DNA of 64,000 nt from Solen grandis (GCA_021229015.1 CM037783.1:11107324-11171323); one strand, 5' to 3'; numbered from the stretch's first letter, positions 24,701-34,256 are shown. Program-made: numbers and translations. Notes: generated from the sequence alone by a model not told the origin.

Positions 24701-27700
24701 GTCAGAGATGCTGGAGAAGTTCATCAGTGAATTTTCTGAGGGCTCAAAGAGGTCATCCTCCCTGTGTATGTATTTTTATTTTGGTTTAGATTTTTCTACT
24801 AAGAAATGATTCATTGTAACTTTTGGATCTTGGGTCCATATATGCGATAAATTTTCACAAAATGTTGCATGAGTGATTGATATTATGTTGTAAAAGAAAA
24901 TAAAAGAAAACATTTTAAATAACATGTATTTTATTTTCACTTGATTAGTAATATCTAAATTATTGCACATTAGATCAAAGAACCTTTTTGCCAGACATAA
25001 GAACAGTTTTCAAAAGAATGTAGTAAATTATATATATATATATTACATATTGTTCCTTAAGTTTGCCCTTGTACACAATTCATATCATTGAAAAGCCAGT
25101 AATGTACTTCTGAACTGGTTTACTGCTCATGTTACTTTTTCATCTGGGGCACCTTTGATAACAATTTTGTAAAATATGATCATCTCATAAGTAGCTACAG
25201 TATAAAACCTGATTATCCAATGTGTAGCAACAGTAAAAAATGATAATGATCAAAACAGTATGAAACCTGAACACCCAGTACGTAGCCACAGTATCAAACC
25301 TGATCATTACATTTGAGTAGCAAGGACAGCATCAAACATGACCATCTCATGAGTAGCAAAGGTCCCCGGTACATTGCTGTACATTAAAAAAAAAGAAAAA
25401 ATTCAATAACCTTATATTATATTTGAAGGTTTTTACTCATGACACATTTTGTAGGTAACTTCTTTCACTGAAACATACATCATGGTGTTTCAATTGCTGT
25501 AACTCCTTTAAAATTTGGTGGATTTTCATAAAAGTGGTCATATTTTGCGTGGAAGGGATGAATAAAGACAATCAGGTACAAAAAACACCCCCTTGCCAAA
25601 GGGATCATGCTACAATGAAAATGTGTTTGGTCGGAAGAGATCTCGCCAATCTCTCCTGTGTAAAACTAAAGAAAAACTAAAGCGACAAAATCAGCATTGA
25701 ATTTTTTGGACAGATACTGATAAAAGAAACAAATAAACCAAAAATGAATACTTGTTATATCATTTTTCATCTTATTCAGCCTTTTTAAAAATTCATCCGA
25801 CTCGACCTTGACCGATGATCAGCTGCGGATTCTCTACAGTTTCTATCGAGCGTCTTGCTGACATTGCTGATGTAGTTTTGTTTTCGATTTAGTCATAAAA
25901 AATCTTCTCAAAACAATGGATTTCAAGTCAGCACAAGTGTTCATTTGTTTCTTTCATCAGTATCTGTCCATACAATTCAACACTGATATTGTGGCTTTAG
26001 TTTTTCTATAGTTTTACACGGGAGAAATTGGCAAGATTCTGTCGGTCAGATCTCTTCCGACCAAACGTGTTTTTGAATTTGCAAACATTTTTGGGTGATT
26101 CCTCAGACAAGGGGGTGTTTTATGTCCCTGTTTGTCTTTATTCATCCCTTCCACACAAAATAAGACTAATTTTATGAAAATCTATCAGTAATCAAAGGAC
26201 TTACGTCAATTGAAACAACATAATGTACGATTTCAATGGATAAAATTACCTACCTTCTTCTTATATGTAAGATTGTTGATTTTTTTTTTTTTATAATGCG
26301 ACAGTTTTTCGGTCATATCAACGTACCCGATACCTTTGATGAGTAGCTACGTATCAAACATGACCATCACATGAGTACATGACCATCTCATGAGTAGCTA
26401 CAGAATCAAACATGACCATCTCATGAGTACATGACCATCTCATGAGTACATGACCATCTCATGAGTAGCTACAGTATCAAACATGACCATCTCATGAGTA
26501 GCTACAGAATCAAACCTTACCATATCATGAGTAGCCAATTTTAACCTGATCATTTCATAAGTAGCTGCAGTATCAAACCTTATCATCTCATGAGTAGTCT
26601 ATGAGTAGTTAGTCTAAAACCTGATCTTTCATGAGTAGCAGCTGTATAAAACCTGATTACGGTGCCCGAGTGGTTAGAGAGTCCGCCTTGGGAGTGGGAG
26701 GTTGTGGGTTCTATCCCTGGCTGCAACATACCAAAGTTTTAAAAAATGGTACTGGTATAGTTCACTTACCTGGCACTAAGCATGTAAAGGTAGTTGACTG
26801 GGTGTTGTATCATGCCACATGTATACGGTATGATACTGCAGTGTGGCTCAAGAAGACATAGTCTCCAAATAACTGAAATACTGTTGGTGGGATGTTAAAC
26901 CCAACACACCCACAACACCTAATACCTGATCATTTCATGATTAGCTACAGTATAATATCTGGTCATCTCATGGGTATCTACAGCATAAAATCTGATCATC
27001 TTATAATTAGCTACAGTATAAATATCTGGTCATCTCATGATTAGCTACAGTATAATATCTGATCATCTCATGATTAGCTACAGCATAAAATCTGATCATC
27101 TCATGATTAGCTACAGTATAATATCTGGTCATCTCATGATTAGCTACAGCATAAAATCTGATCATCTCATGATTAGCTACAGTATAATATCTGGTCATCT
27201 CATGATTAGCTACAGTAAAATCTGATCATCTCATGATTAGCTACAGTATAATATCTGGTCATTCATGTTACTACAGCATAAAACTGATCATCTCATGATT
27301 AGCTACGTATAATATCTGTCATCTCATGATTCTTATTTATATTCTGTATTTTTCAAGTGGTGTATTGGTTAAGTTATCTTTTCTTATAATCTTAAACTGC
27401 AGTATCTCTATTTCAGTTCTGAAGCGCAAACCAGTGGAAGAGAAAAAAGAGAGAGTGACAGTCTACATCTATTCAGATTCTGCACACAAAATGAAGAAAG
27501 CAGAGGAAGCTTTAGAAAACCTTTTTGATGGAACTGAAATAAGAGTAAATAATAGTTTGATGGAACAAATACAAACTCGACAGGTAAGTGACCTATGTTT
27601 CCATCAGTCCACTTTAATTTTTCTTCCAGTATGTAGCGGTAGGAATTCCTGTCTTTGGTACTAATAATATTTTAAATGCATGTATAATGCACTGAAATCA

Positions 27701-30700
27701 ATAAAAAAAGGATCTACTCAGAACAGTGAATAAGTTCAGTGACTTGAACATTACATTTAATAAGTTTGTGCATCTTCTAGGGAGTGTTTGGAACCCTCAA
27801 ATGTTAAATGTCTATAACATCATCAAAATTTACATTGTTATTATAACATCATCAAAATTTACATTGTTATTATAACATCATCAAAAGTTACATTGTTGGT
27901 ATAACATCATCAAATGTTATGTTGTTGGTACAGTAAACAATCATGTATTGTGCGCACCCATGTATAGTGCGCATCCCCAGTTTGAGGTTCAAAACCTTGG
28001 TAAAAGTTTCCTTTCTATAATGCGCACTCATTTTTCGTACATCGAGGAGGCCGCCATTTTGTCAGCCGCGGGGTGTTTTGCGGATAATTTTTTTGATTGA
28101 ACTACAGGTAACAAAAGTTTTACTGCTTCCGAAAAACAGTCATGCGATGATCATAATTCACACCTCTAGTATCCACATTCAGCTTGCATTGTTACGTTAA
28201 TGTTCATTATGGCATAGTTTGAGCAATTGTCTTCATGGGGGCCAGCCGTGGCCAAGCGGTTACAGTCGTGGACTACAAATCTCTCAGCCCCTCACCGCTG
28301 TGGTTTCGAATCCAGGTAGGGACTTCAGATTTTTCATGTGAGGAAGCCTTCCAGCTGGCTTGCGGTAGGTTGGTGGTTCTACCCAGGTACCTCTGTGTAC
28401 TTAGGGTCTTCCTCTACCTGTAATTAGCTGGACGTCGCTATATGATTGAAATACTATCGCAGCGATGGTTAACCCCAATACAACAATACAACAACAGCAA
28501 TTGTCTTCAAATGTTGACACCTTGTTGCTTGTTTGTCGCAAGTTTCTTTCCAAATGGAATTTGAAGTACACATTTATCTTTAACTTAACAGTTTTGTCCA
28601 AAATGGAACTAACTAGCTAGAATATCATCTGAATGTACTAAAAACAAACAACTGATTGTATAATCATATCATAATGACAGTCATGATTTGTCTTAGTAAT
28701 GACGATGTGAATATCGCATTTGGCTTCATGTCAATGAATTATTATATAAAGTACAGTACAGTACTGAACAAGTTTTGGGTGATTCACAGTGATATATAAA
28801 CAAACGAGAACAATGGTTTCATAAGCATTTCTTTCACAATTATATTAAAAAATAGGGTAAAGTTTGAAAAGATTGAATACAAATCATATAAAATTTGCCA
28901 ATCGCCAATATGGCTTCCTAGTTGGTGGGGTAAAGTTTGGAAACACGAAGGAAAAACTGATTCTCATGTATTGTGCGCACCCCTTCTAGAAAGTAGAAAT
29001 TGAAGTCATAGAAATGCGCACAATACATGAGTGTTTACGGTATAACATCATCAAAAGTTACATTGTTTGTATAACATCATCAAAAGTTACATTGTTGGTA
29101 TAAACATCATCAAAAGTTACATTGTTGGTATAACATCATCAAAAGTTACATTGTTGTTATAACATCATCAAAAGTTACATTGATGGTATAACATCATCAA
29201 AAGTTACATTGATGGTATAACATCATCAAAAGTTACATTGTTGGTATAACATCATCAAAAGTTACGTTGTTGGTATAACATCATCAAAAGTTACATTGTT
29301 GGTATAACATCATCAAAAGTTACATTGTTGGTATAACACTATCAGATGATACATTGTTTTTTTTAACATCACAAAAGCTTGCACCGTCTTAGTAGCTACT
29401 AAAAGCTTACCAGGTGTCGCTGACCTTGCTTATTTGAATATTTTCCATGACAAGTTTAACTGTAAACCCCTCCGCGCTTTAAGTGTGGTCCCATGCAATG
29501 CGATTCTGCACTTATGAATACAAAAGGAATATTTATGCAGACCTTTTATTCATAACTGTAACCACAATTCATGTTCTGCTGTTTGTTAATGTTTTATTTT
29601 GCTCCGTAAACAATCCATTTTAAGCGTGAACAATATATCTGTGACACTTATAAATCAGAAAAGCACCCCATTTTAAAATACTTGAAGATCTACTCCTGTA
29701 AAAAGCAAAAAGGAGAGCATGGAATGTCTGTAATATTAAACTAAAGTAGTTCACGTGTAATTTTGCATGGAAGCGAGTTAGGTTTTTTCCCAGAGCATTT
29801 CTTAACTTTGAAATAGAAACAAACGCTCAAGTATCTAAAACATCAAGTTTCCTTGTCAAGTTCTACACTTAAGTAACAGTAGATAGTGTTAATAAATCTG
29901 TCCTAGGGAATGACCTACTTCTGAAGTTCATACAGTCAGGTTACATGACCCTAATTCCGGATTGTTTTGTAACAAACAGGGGCGCAAATTCGATTGTCTT
30001 ACTACCGACTTTAATTGCAGGAGATTGTGTGGAATTTTGTGTCATTTGGCTTTTGCCTCTGTGTATCAATAATTAAGAATCACAGTTTTTTTCCTGTAAT
30101 CCGGCTGCCAGTCTCTCAGTGCATTGAGCACTTTGTTTTTGATATCATCAGAAGTTACATTGTTGGTATAACATCATCAAATGATACATTTTTTGTTATA
30201 ACATTGTCAGAAGTTACATTGTTGGCATAACATCATCAAAAGTTACATTGTTTGTATAACATCATCAAAAGGTACATTGTTGGTATAACACCATCTAAAG
30301 TTACATTGTTGTTATAACATTATCAAGTGTTACATTGTTGGTATAAAGTTGTTGGTATAACATTATCAAAAGTTACATTGTTGGTATAACATTATCAAAT
30401 GTAACATTGTTGGTATAACATTATCAGATGATACATTGTTATTATAATATATCAAATGTTACATTGTTCTTATAACATTATCAAATGTAACATTGTTTTT
30501 AAAACATCATCAAATGATACATTGTTGGTATAACATCATCTAAGGTTACATTGTTGGTATAACATCATCTAAAGTTACATTGTTATTATAACATATCAAA
30601 TGTTACATTGTTTTTATAACATTATCAAATGTAACATTGAATTTATAACATCAACAAATGATACATTGTTTTTATAACAACATCAAATGTTACATTGTTA

Positions 30701-33700
30701 TTATAAAATCATCAAATGTTACATTGTTATTATAACATATCAAATATTACATTGTTGGTATAACATCATCAAAAGTTACATTTTGGTATACATCATCAAT
30801 TGATACATTGTTATTATAAACATATCACATGTTACATTGTTATAATAACATCATCAAAAGTTACTTTGTTGGTATTACATCATCAATTGATACATTGTTA
30901 TTATAACATATCAAATGTTACATTTTTTGTATAATATCATCAAATGATACATTGTTATTATAAACACCGTCAAATGTTGCATTGTTTAATAACATCATCA
31001 GATGTTACATTGTTTTTATAACATCATCAAAAGTTACATTGTTATTATAACATCATATGTTACATTGTTTTTATACATCATCAAAGTTACATTGTTACAT
31101 TTGTTTTATACATCATAAAAAAGTTACAGTGTTGGTATAACATTATCAAATGTTACATTGATGGTTTAACATCATCAAAAGTTACATGGTTGGTAATAAA
31201 CATTCATAAATACTACATTTTTGGTATTACATAATCAAATGTTACATGGTTGGTTTAACATTATCAAATGTTACATTTTTAGTAACAATATCATCATATG
31301 ATAAAATTGATAGTAAAACATTACCAAAATATTGCATTGTTAGTATAACATCAAGAACTGTGACATAGTTTGCCTAACGCAATCAATGTGAGATCAGCAT
31401 AATGTTACATACATGAATATAATTTTGCAAAGTCAGAAAAGATAGTATAAGATCAATGTTACAAAGTCTATACAAGATATCTATAGGCTACTTGAATAAC
31501 CCCGTCCAGCACTTTGATAGAGAATAAAGTGCTGTTCTTGTTAGATATACCATTAAGAAAGGACAGAATGACAAAAAAATGATAAAATCAAGAAAAAAAA
31601 ATCCCAAATAGGAACAAATGCATGAAATAACAGTGGTCAACATTTCAGTATCCCTCATCCCCAACCCTATGATAATGGAAGTGAGTATAAAAACATTTGT
31701 AAAGATAAATTATTATGTAATTATGTCTCCAACAACCCCCCCCCCCCCCCATATTTATATTGGGGAACATATTGTTTTTTGTCAGAGTTGTATGTCTGAC
31801 CATCTGTCTGTCACACTTTTTGTCCGCAGCATAACTCAAAAGTATCAAAGCTTTAACTTGAAACATCACAGGTAATAGATCTCATTGAGGAAAAGTGTCA
31901 GCATCAAGAACGGTAACTCTGGGGCATCATATTTTGGAGTTATTGCCTGTAGTTAAAATTTCATACTTTATTTTTGTCCCGGACATTACTCAAAAAGTAT
32001 CAAAGCTAATAGATTTAAACATCACAGGTGGATAGATCTCATTGAGAAGAAGTGTCATGCACAAGAACTATAACTCTTTGCATCAAATTTTGAGGCTATT
32101 GCCCTTTGTTTAATTTTACCCTTAATTTTTGTCCAGAGCATAACTCAAAAAGTATCAAAGCTATTAATTTGAAACTTCACAGGTGGATATATCTCATGGA
32201 GGATAATTGTGTACACACTAGTGGCTACATTTCTTCAGGAATCTTCTTCAAACTTTATGTCAGTGTTTATAAACATAATCTGTTGGTCAAGTTTTGATAA
32301 TGCTGATTTCTACCCATTATGACTAAATGTTACGGCCATTCAGTGATAAAAAAATGGCAGATTTCATTTTGTGTACGCTCTATTATCTTCATTTCTTAAG
32401 GAATCTTTTCAAACTTTATGACAATGTTTATAGCCATAATCTCTCTTGGCTGATATCTGCTCTTAAGATCCAGAGTTATTGTCCTTGAATGATAAAAAAT
32501 GCTAGATTTCACTTTGTGTACACAAATAGCATCTTCAAACTTCATGACAGTGTTTCTGGACATAGTTTCTTGGCTAAGTTTGATTATAGCTGATATTGGT
32601 CAATTCATTCAGGAGTTGTGGCATACGTATAGACAAAATTTGGAAAACACATTGAACAATTTCCTTGTCAGAAACCACAAGGCCTTGAGTTAAGATATTT
32701 GGTGTGTAACATGGCCTAATGGATCTCTTCTAACTTTAATCAGATTATTGCCCTGCCCCAGGATTTACTTTGTTTCATATAAACTTATATAGGAATTGTC
32801 CTTTTTTTTAACTTTCTTGTGAGAAACCACAAGGCCTGGAGTTGTAAGAGGGCCTAGTGAATCTCCATCAATTTGTTCAAATCATGGTTTTTGGGCTTAA
32901 AATTGCCCCTGCCCAAGGGAGTTACTTGACATAGGCTATATAGGACAAATTACAAAAAAAAATTCTTGAAACAACAAGGCCTAGTGCTTAGATAACTGTT
33001 GTATGTCATAGTCAAGTGGTCCTTTACTTTTTCAAATCATATGGCCCTGAGGTAAAAATTTACCATGCCAAAATTTCACTTTTTTTATATGTAGACTTAT
33101 ATGGGGAGCTATAACCTTTAAGTTTGGAGGACATGTACAATTTTGTTTGTGAAATGTAACTTGACCTTGATCATGACCAGTGACCTGCTTTTGATATTTT
33201 AAGCTATGGCCTTAAATATTCAGACCACTGGTACAGTTTTGTGTGTGTGTGGCATTGAACTTTGACCTTAGGTGACCTTAACCATAACCCAGTGTTTTCC
33301 TATGTCTTTCAAACTTTGCCCCAAAGATACTATTTGATGGTGGCATTGAAAATGATCTTGCTCTATTTCTGTATAGATAGTGCATTTAGAATGATAATGC
33401 ATTTAGTATGACTTTGCTGCAATATACTTGTAATAACTTGTACAGGCAGTCAAGGCACTATTTCTCAGGTGAGCAACTTTAGAACCATCATGGCCCTCTT
33501 GTTATCTTGTTAACTCTATGGCCCTCATTGTTGTCTCCACATGTTACAGTAACTGTTTTTAGCTTCACTTCACTTTACAATTGATTTTTTATGTGTTACA
33601 GGTAAAGAAGATAAAAGAAATGGCAAGCAATAAAAATGTAGAGATAAGCGTAGACCGTAGAACAAAAGACACAAGATCCAGTTAAAGGGTCCGAGGAAAA

Positions 33701-33783
33701 CTGGGGCAGGCAGTAGAAAAAATATTACGCATATATCATAAACATTGAACGTGACCTTAAAAAACTTCAGAGTATGTCACCAG
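18517..33783 (+). CDS. Macrodomain ADP-ribosyltransferase, PARP14-like (partial gene, seven exons)
   Basis: Seven exons with canonical AG acceptors and GT donors join in consistent phase: 18517-18738, 20076-20181, 22616-22795, 23802-23987, 24583-24765, 27417-27583 and 33602-33783. In order they encode the C-terminal half of a macrodomain, an AFHRE-type linker, a full second macrodomain and a KH-like region. In known PARP14 this order precedes a WWE domain and a mono-ADP-ribosyltransferase domain; the macrodomains bind ADP-ribose, and the family acts in innate immunity and ADP-ribose signalling. No start codon, first macrodomain, WWE or catalytic exon is seen, and about 30 kb of repeats follow. 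The last exon has in-frame stops from small indels. It could be a live gene with assembly errors, a truncated relative lacking the catalytic end, or a decaying copy. Family assignment is strong; the exact orthologue is inferred. Confidence 0.8.
19615..19873 (+). mobile_element. SINE family A, full length, with 11-bp target-site duplication
   Basis: The tRNA-like head has an A box (GTGGCCGAGCGGTTA, 19626-19640) and B box (GGTTCGATTCC, 19681-19691), resembling a tRNA-Leu-type 5' end. The body has GAGGAAGCCTTCCAGCTGGC and GGTAGGTCGGTGGTTCTACC, then the tail GAAATACTATCGCAGCTACG and a (CAA)n end. The direct repeats AAGGAAAAAGC at 19604-19614 and 19874-19884 are a clean target-site duplication. 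It is a non-coding retroposon dependent on a LINE; the intact Pol III boxes suggest a fairly young copy. Confidence 0.92.
19874..20007. repeat. Foldback MITE (about 50-bp arms) split by the SINE
   Basis: The left arm AAGGAAAAAGCATGAATTTT then AAAGCCACTACATAGTAAAC pairs with the right arm GTAGTGGCTTTAAAACTCAT then GTTTTTTCCTT, with about 25 bases between inner ends (TTTGTACA...TGTACAAA also pair). The SINE target-site duplication is the outer edge of the left arm, so the SINE landed in this older element. Confidence 0.85.
20076..20181 (+). CDS. Exon: linker between macrodomains
   Basis: The acceptor is ACTGCCAG ending at 20075 and the donor is CAG|GTAAGT at 20182. The exon is 106 nt, phase 0 in and phase 1 out. 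It begins AFHRENRRQKTGS; an FHRE-type stretch is typical of the end of a PARP14 macrodomain. It continues to LPDDVYSSLPG, a polar, probably unstructured linker. It was too short to appear as a long open frame but fits both neighbouring phases exactly. Confidence 0.88.
20508..20782 (+). repeat. 83-bp tandem repeat, three copies plus part of a fourth
   Basis: TTCATGAGGT recurs at 20508, 20591, 20674 and 20757, exactly 83 bp apart. The units are almost identical, alternating GGTTAAAAG and GGTGAAGAG after the start. This near-identity indicates recent amplification. Confidence 0.9.
22150..22440 (+). mobile_element. Family I element, 5' part, in an intron
   Basis: TTAGCTCACCTGAGCACTCT with GTGCTCAGGTGAG forms the typical 5' hairpin (GCTCACCTG at 22152-22160). 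The body CGACATCTCCTCTTGAACCG and GATGGCCGCTAGAGCTAAAA matches the ~160-bp monomers at 9280-9560. The 3' hairpin end is absent before the next exon. Confidence 0.7.
22616..22795 (+). CDS. Exon: N-terminal third of macrodomain (n+1)
   Basis: The acceptor is CTCCACAG ending at 22615 and the donor is AAAG|GTGAGA at 22796. The exon is 180 nt, phase 1 to phase 1. It encodes ISIGALAVEFVEGDITQEKT, the first strand and the GDIT motif of macrodomains, then GVIVNSVLKDLNL (usual VNAAN position changed to VNSVL) and YGNVSKAILNAAGQSIQDEC. The usual glycine-rich GGGV stretch is reduced to SYGNVS and the NAAN asparagine is absent. Binding is therefore possible but ADP-ribosyl hydrolase activity is unlikely (inference). 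Confidence 0.9.
22796..23801 (+). other. Intron, AT-rich
   Basis: A phase-1 intron of about 1.0 kb. Several short inverted stretches around TATTGCGATATTTGAA (about 23063 and 23428) are seen. No element ends are recognised. Confidence 0.7.
23802..23987 (+). CDS. Exon: middle of macrodomain (n+1)
   Basis: The acceptor is ATATTGCAG ending at 23801 and the donor is ACAG|GTCAGT at 23988. The exon is 186 nt, phase 1 to phase 1. It encodes DGLVVTSGGRLYCRKIIHLK, the central strands (G.L.C..IIH is characteristic), then a helix NWKQTILKCLEEAEFLGIN and SVAFPALGTG. The intron splits the phosphate-binding loop right after GTG. Confidence 0.92.
23988..24582 (+). other. Intron, no repeats recognised
   Basis: A phase-1 intron of about 0.6 kb without recognisable elements. 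Confidence 0.75.
24583..24765 (+). CDS. Exon: C-terminal part of macrodomain (n+1)
   Basis: The acceptor is GATTTTTACAG ending at 24582; the donor is taken as CCTGT|GTATGT at 24766. The exon is 183 nt, phase 1 to phase 1. It encodes GGKGCRPENVAKAMHTAFQE, the second half of the binding loop and the last helix (usual GLGFP replaced by GKGCRP), then the final strand LIRVVIYKSEMLEKF and a serine-rich tail. An alternative GT two bases earlier would break the reading frame into the next exon. Confidence 0.88.
25366..26333. mobile_element. Long foldback element inside the minisatellite
   Basis: Two arms of several hundred bases are inverted copies. On the left are GTTTCAATTGCTGTAACTCC, GGAAGGGATGAATAAAGAC, ACACCCCCTTG and GGTCGGAAGAGATCTCGCC; the same text reversed and complemented occurs on the right (about 25960-26230). 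The ends are GGTCCCCGGTAC (left) and GTACCCGATACC (right), related inverted termini. The central spacer is about 25790-25920. No transposase is seen. It could be a foldback/Merlin/MuDR-like non-autonomous element; the superfamily is undetermined. Confidence 0.82.
26661..26918 (+). mobile_element. SINE family B, nearly full length
   Basis: The tRNA-like head is GGTGCCCGAGTGGTTAGAGA with GTGGGTTCTATCCC as B box (one mismatch), then body text ACATACCAAAGTTTTAAAAA, GACTGGGTGTTGTATCATGC and ATGATACTGCAGTGTGGC, ending GGTGGGATGTTAAACCCAAC and a CA-rich tail. It is inserted in the minisatellite, so its target duplication cannot be told from the repeat itself. Confidence 0.88.
27417..27583 (+). CDS. 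Exon: first half of KH-like region
   Basis: The acceptor is CTATTTCAG ending at 27416 and the donor is CAG|GTAAGT at 27584. The exon is 167 nt, phase 1 in and phase 0 out. It encodes a basic start LKRKPVEEKKERV, then TVYIYSDSAHKMKKAEEALE and a region ending NSLMEQIQTRQ. An alternation of strand, helix and strand with a repeated I..R/K spacing resembles the KH-like domains that follow the last macrodomain in PARP14. The exact fold is inferred. Confidence 0.85.
27931..29040. mobile_element. Non-autonomous TA-flanked DNA transposon (pogo/Tc1-like MITE)
   Basis: The left end CAGTAAACAATCATGTATTG then TGCGCAC and the right end, read in reverse complement, CCGTAAACACTCATGTATTG then TGCGCAT form terminal inverted repeats of about 27 bp. 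TA lies on both sides (27929-27930 and 29041-29042), the target duplication of the Tc1/mariner/pogo group. No transposase frame exists. Without its own SINE insertion it would be about 840 bp. The pogo assignment rests on the CAGT-type end and TA duplication only. Confidence 0.85.
28236..28496 (+). mobile_element. SINE family A, full length, with 13-bp target-site duplication
   Basis: The head is GCCGTGGCCAAGCGGTTACA (A box) and GGTTTCGAATCC (B box, slightly altered). The body and tail match the copy at 19615, ending in a CAA-rich tail. GCAATTGTCTTCA at 28223-28235 and 28497-28509 is an exact target-site duplication. The copy lies inside the TA-flanked MITE, so it is younger than that insertion. 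Confidence 0.93.
29366..30144. other. Non-repetitive block between minisatellite arrays
   Basis: About 780 bases with no minisatellite units and no clear terminal repeats. It is either an insertion of an unrecognised element or original intron sequence between two arrays. The 71-residue frame at 30015 runs into the array and is not a gene. Confidence 0.5.
31740..33504 (+). mobile_element. Composite of family II core units with a family I 3' end
   Basis: Units with 'TTGTCC.GAGCATAACTCAAAAAGTATCAAAG'-type content (about 31820, 31975, 32130) match the core of 6721-7786. 32950-33300 matches 7800-8090. The right end CAGGTGAGC (33466-33474) with AACCATCATGGCCCTCTTGT is a family I 3' terminus whose hairpin has lost pairing on its left arm. 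No left family I end is found, so this is a mosaic or a decayed element. Confidence 0.65.
33602..33783 (+). CDS. Exon: second half of KH-like region, broken by indels
   Basis: The acceptor is TGTGTTACAG ending at 33601 and the donor is CAG|GTAAGT at 33784. It starts in phase 0 as VKKIKEMASNKNVEISVDRR, continuing the previous exon. An in-frame TAA occurs at 33683-33685, while IQLKGP is readable in another frame (from 33676), AVEKILRIYHKH again in the first frame (from 33710), and ERDLKKLQSMSP in a third (from 33747). Two to three small indels therefore separate recognisable segments. Splice sites are intact and the other six exons are clean, so sequencing error is as likely as real decay. Confidence 0.75.
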
Positions 33784-33865
33784 GTAAGTTGAGATTGCAA
33801 AATTCCATCCTTTACATTGATGATGTCTAGTGGGCTCTGGTGTCCTCTCAGGTTGACCTTTTATT

Positions 33866-34256
33866 AGTCCCCTACCGGTGTTCACACCGGAGGGGACTAT
33901 AGGTTTGCCCTCCGTCCGTCCGCTCAAATCTGGATCCCGCGATAACTTAATACTAAGCAAGCTAACTTGATGAAACTTGTGGTTGCTATGGTAACGGAAA
34001 TAGAGAAAATATGGCAAAAAATGGGATCCCGCGATAACTAAGCAAGATAACTTGATGAAACTTGGTATATGACTAGATGGCAATGTGTAGTTTAAATGCA
34101 AGTCATTTTATTTTTGTTCTTCGACTAAAATTGGGGGTTGCTATGGTAACAGAAATAGTGAAAATATGGCAAAAAAAAGGGATTGATTACCATATTGAGT
34201 CAAGGTGGAGCTGGTAGGGGACTTAATGTGTTGCATACAACACCAGTTACTTGTTT
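33866..34256 (+). mobile_element. HINE-like element, family III (AGTCCCCTACC ends)
   Basis: The left end AGTCCCCTACC (33866-33876) lies in a hairpin with CACACCGG...GGGGACT. The right end GGTAGGGGACT (34213-34223) is its exact reverse complement, followed by hairpin GTGTTGCATACAACAC (34228-34243) and CAGTTACTTGTTT. A CCGTCCGTCC run follows the left end. The core has GGATCCCGCGATAACT and TTGCTATGGTAACGGAAATA in two copies. Same plan as families I and II with unrelated sequence. Confidence 0.8.

Larger units (their letters stand above)
25180..27325 (+). repeat. 33-bp minisatellite, interrupted by two insertions
   Basis: The unit contains CATCTCATGATTAGCTACAG followed by TATAATATCTGGT or CATAAAATCTGAT. 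At 27030, 27063 and 27096 the spacing is 33 bp and the two variants alternate, giving a 66-bp higher-order unit. More diverged units (CATGAGTAGCTACAGTATCA) lie at 25180-25365, 26334-26655 and 26919-27000. Since 33 is a multiple of three, both strands stay open (27007-27225), but the products are meaningless repeats. Confidence 0.88.
24766..27416 (+). other. Intron built around a 33-bp minisatellite
   Basis: A phase-1 intron. It contains the minisatellite (25180-27325), a long foldback element (25366-26333) and a SINE family B copy (26661-26918), all described separately. Confidence 0.8.
27796..31345 (+). repeat. 29-bp minisatellite in three blocks
   Basis: The unit AACATCATCAAAAGTTAC followed by ATTGTTGGTAT recurs many dozens of times in blocks 27796-27930, 29041-29365 and 30145-31345, with increasing divergence toward the right (ATCAAATG, TTATTAT variants). 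The first two blocks were one array, split by a MITE with exact TA duplication. The second and third are separated by about 780 bases of other sequence. Confidence 0.9.
27584..33601 (+). other. 6-kb intron dominated by a 29-bp minisatellite and inserted elements
   Basis: A phase-0 intron. It contains the 29-bp arrays (27796-27930, 29041-29365, 30145-31345), a pogo-like MITE with a nested SINE, a non-repetitive block at 29366-30144, and a family II/I composite (31740-33504). Confidence 0.8.

Noticed and set aside
27007..27225. Repetitive 62-63-residue proteins on both strands
   Set aside because: A 33-bp minisatellite is a multiple of three, so open frames arise without selection.
27796..31345. 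CRISPR-like array of about 29-bp repeats
   Set aside because: The repeats are directly contiguous with no spacers, in a eukaryotic intron; it is a minisatellite.
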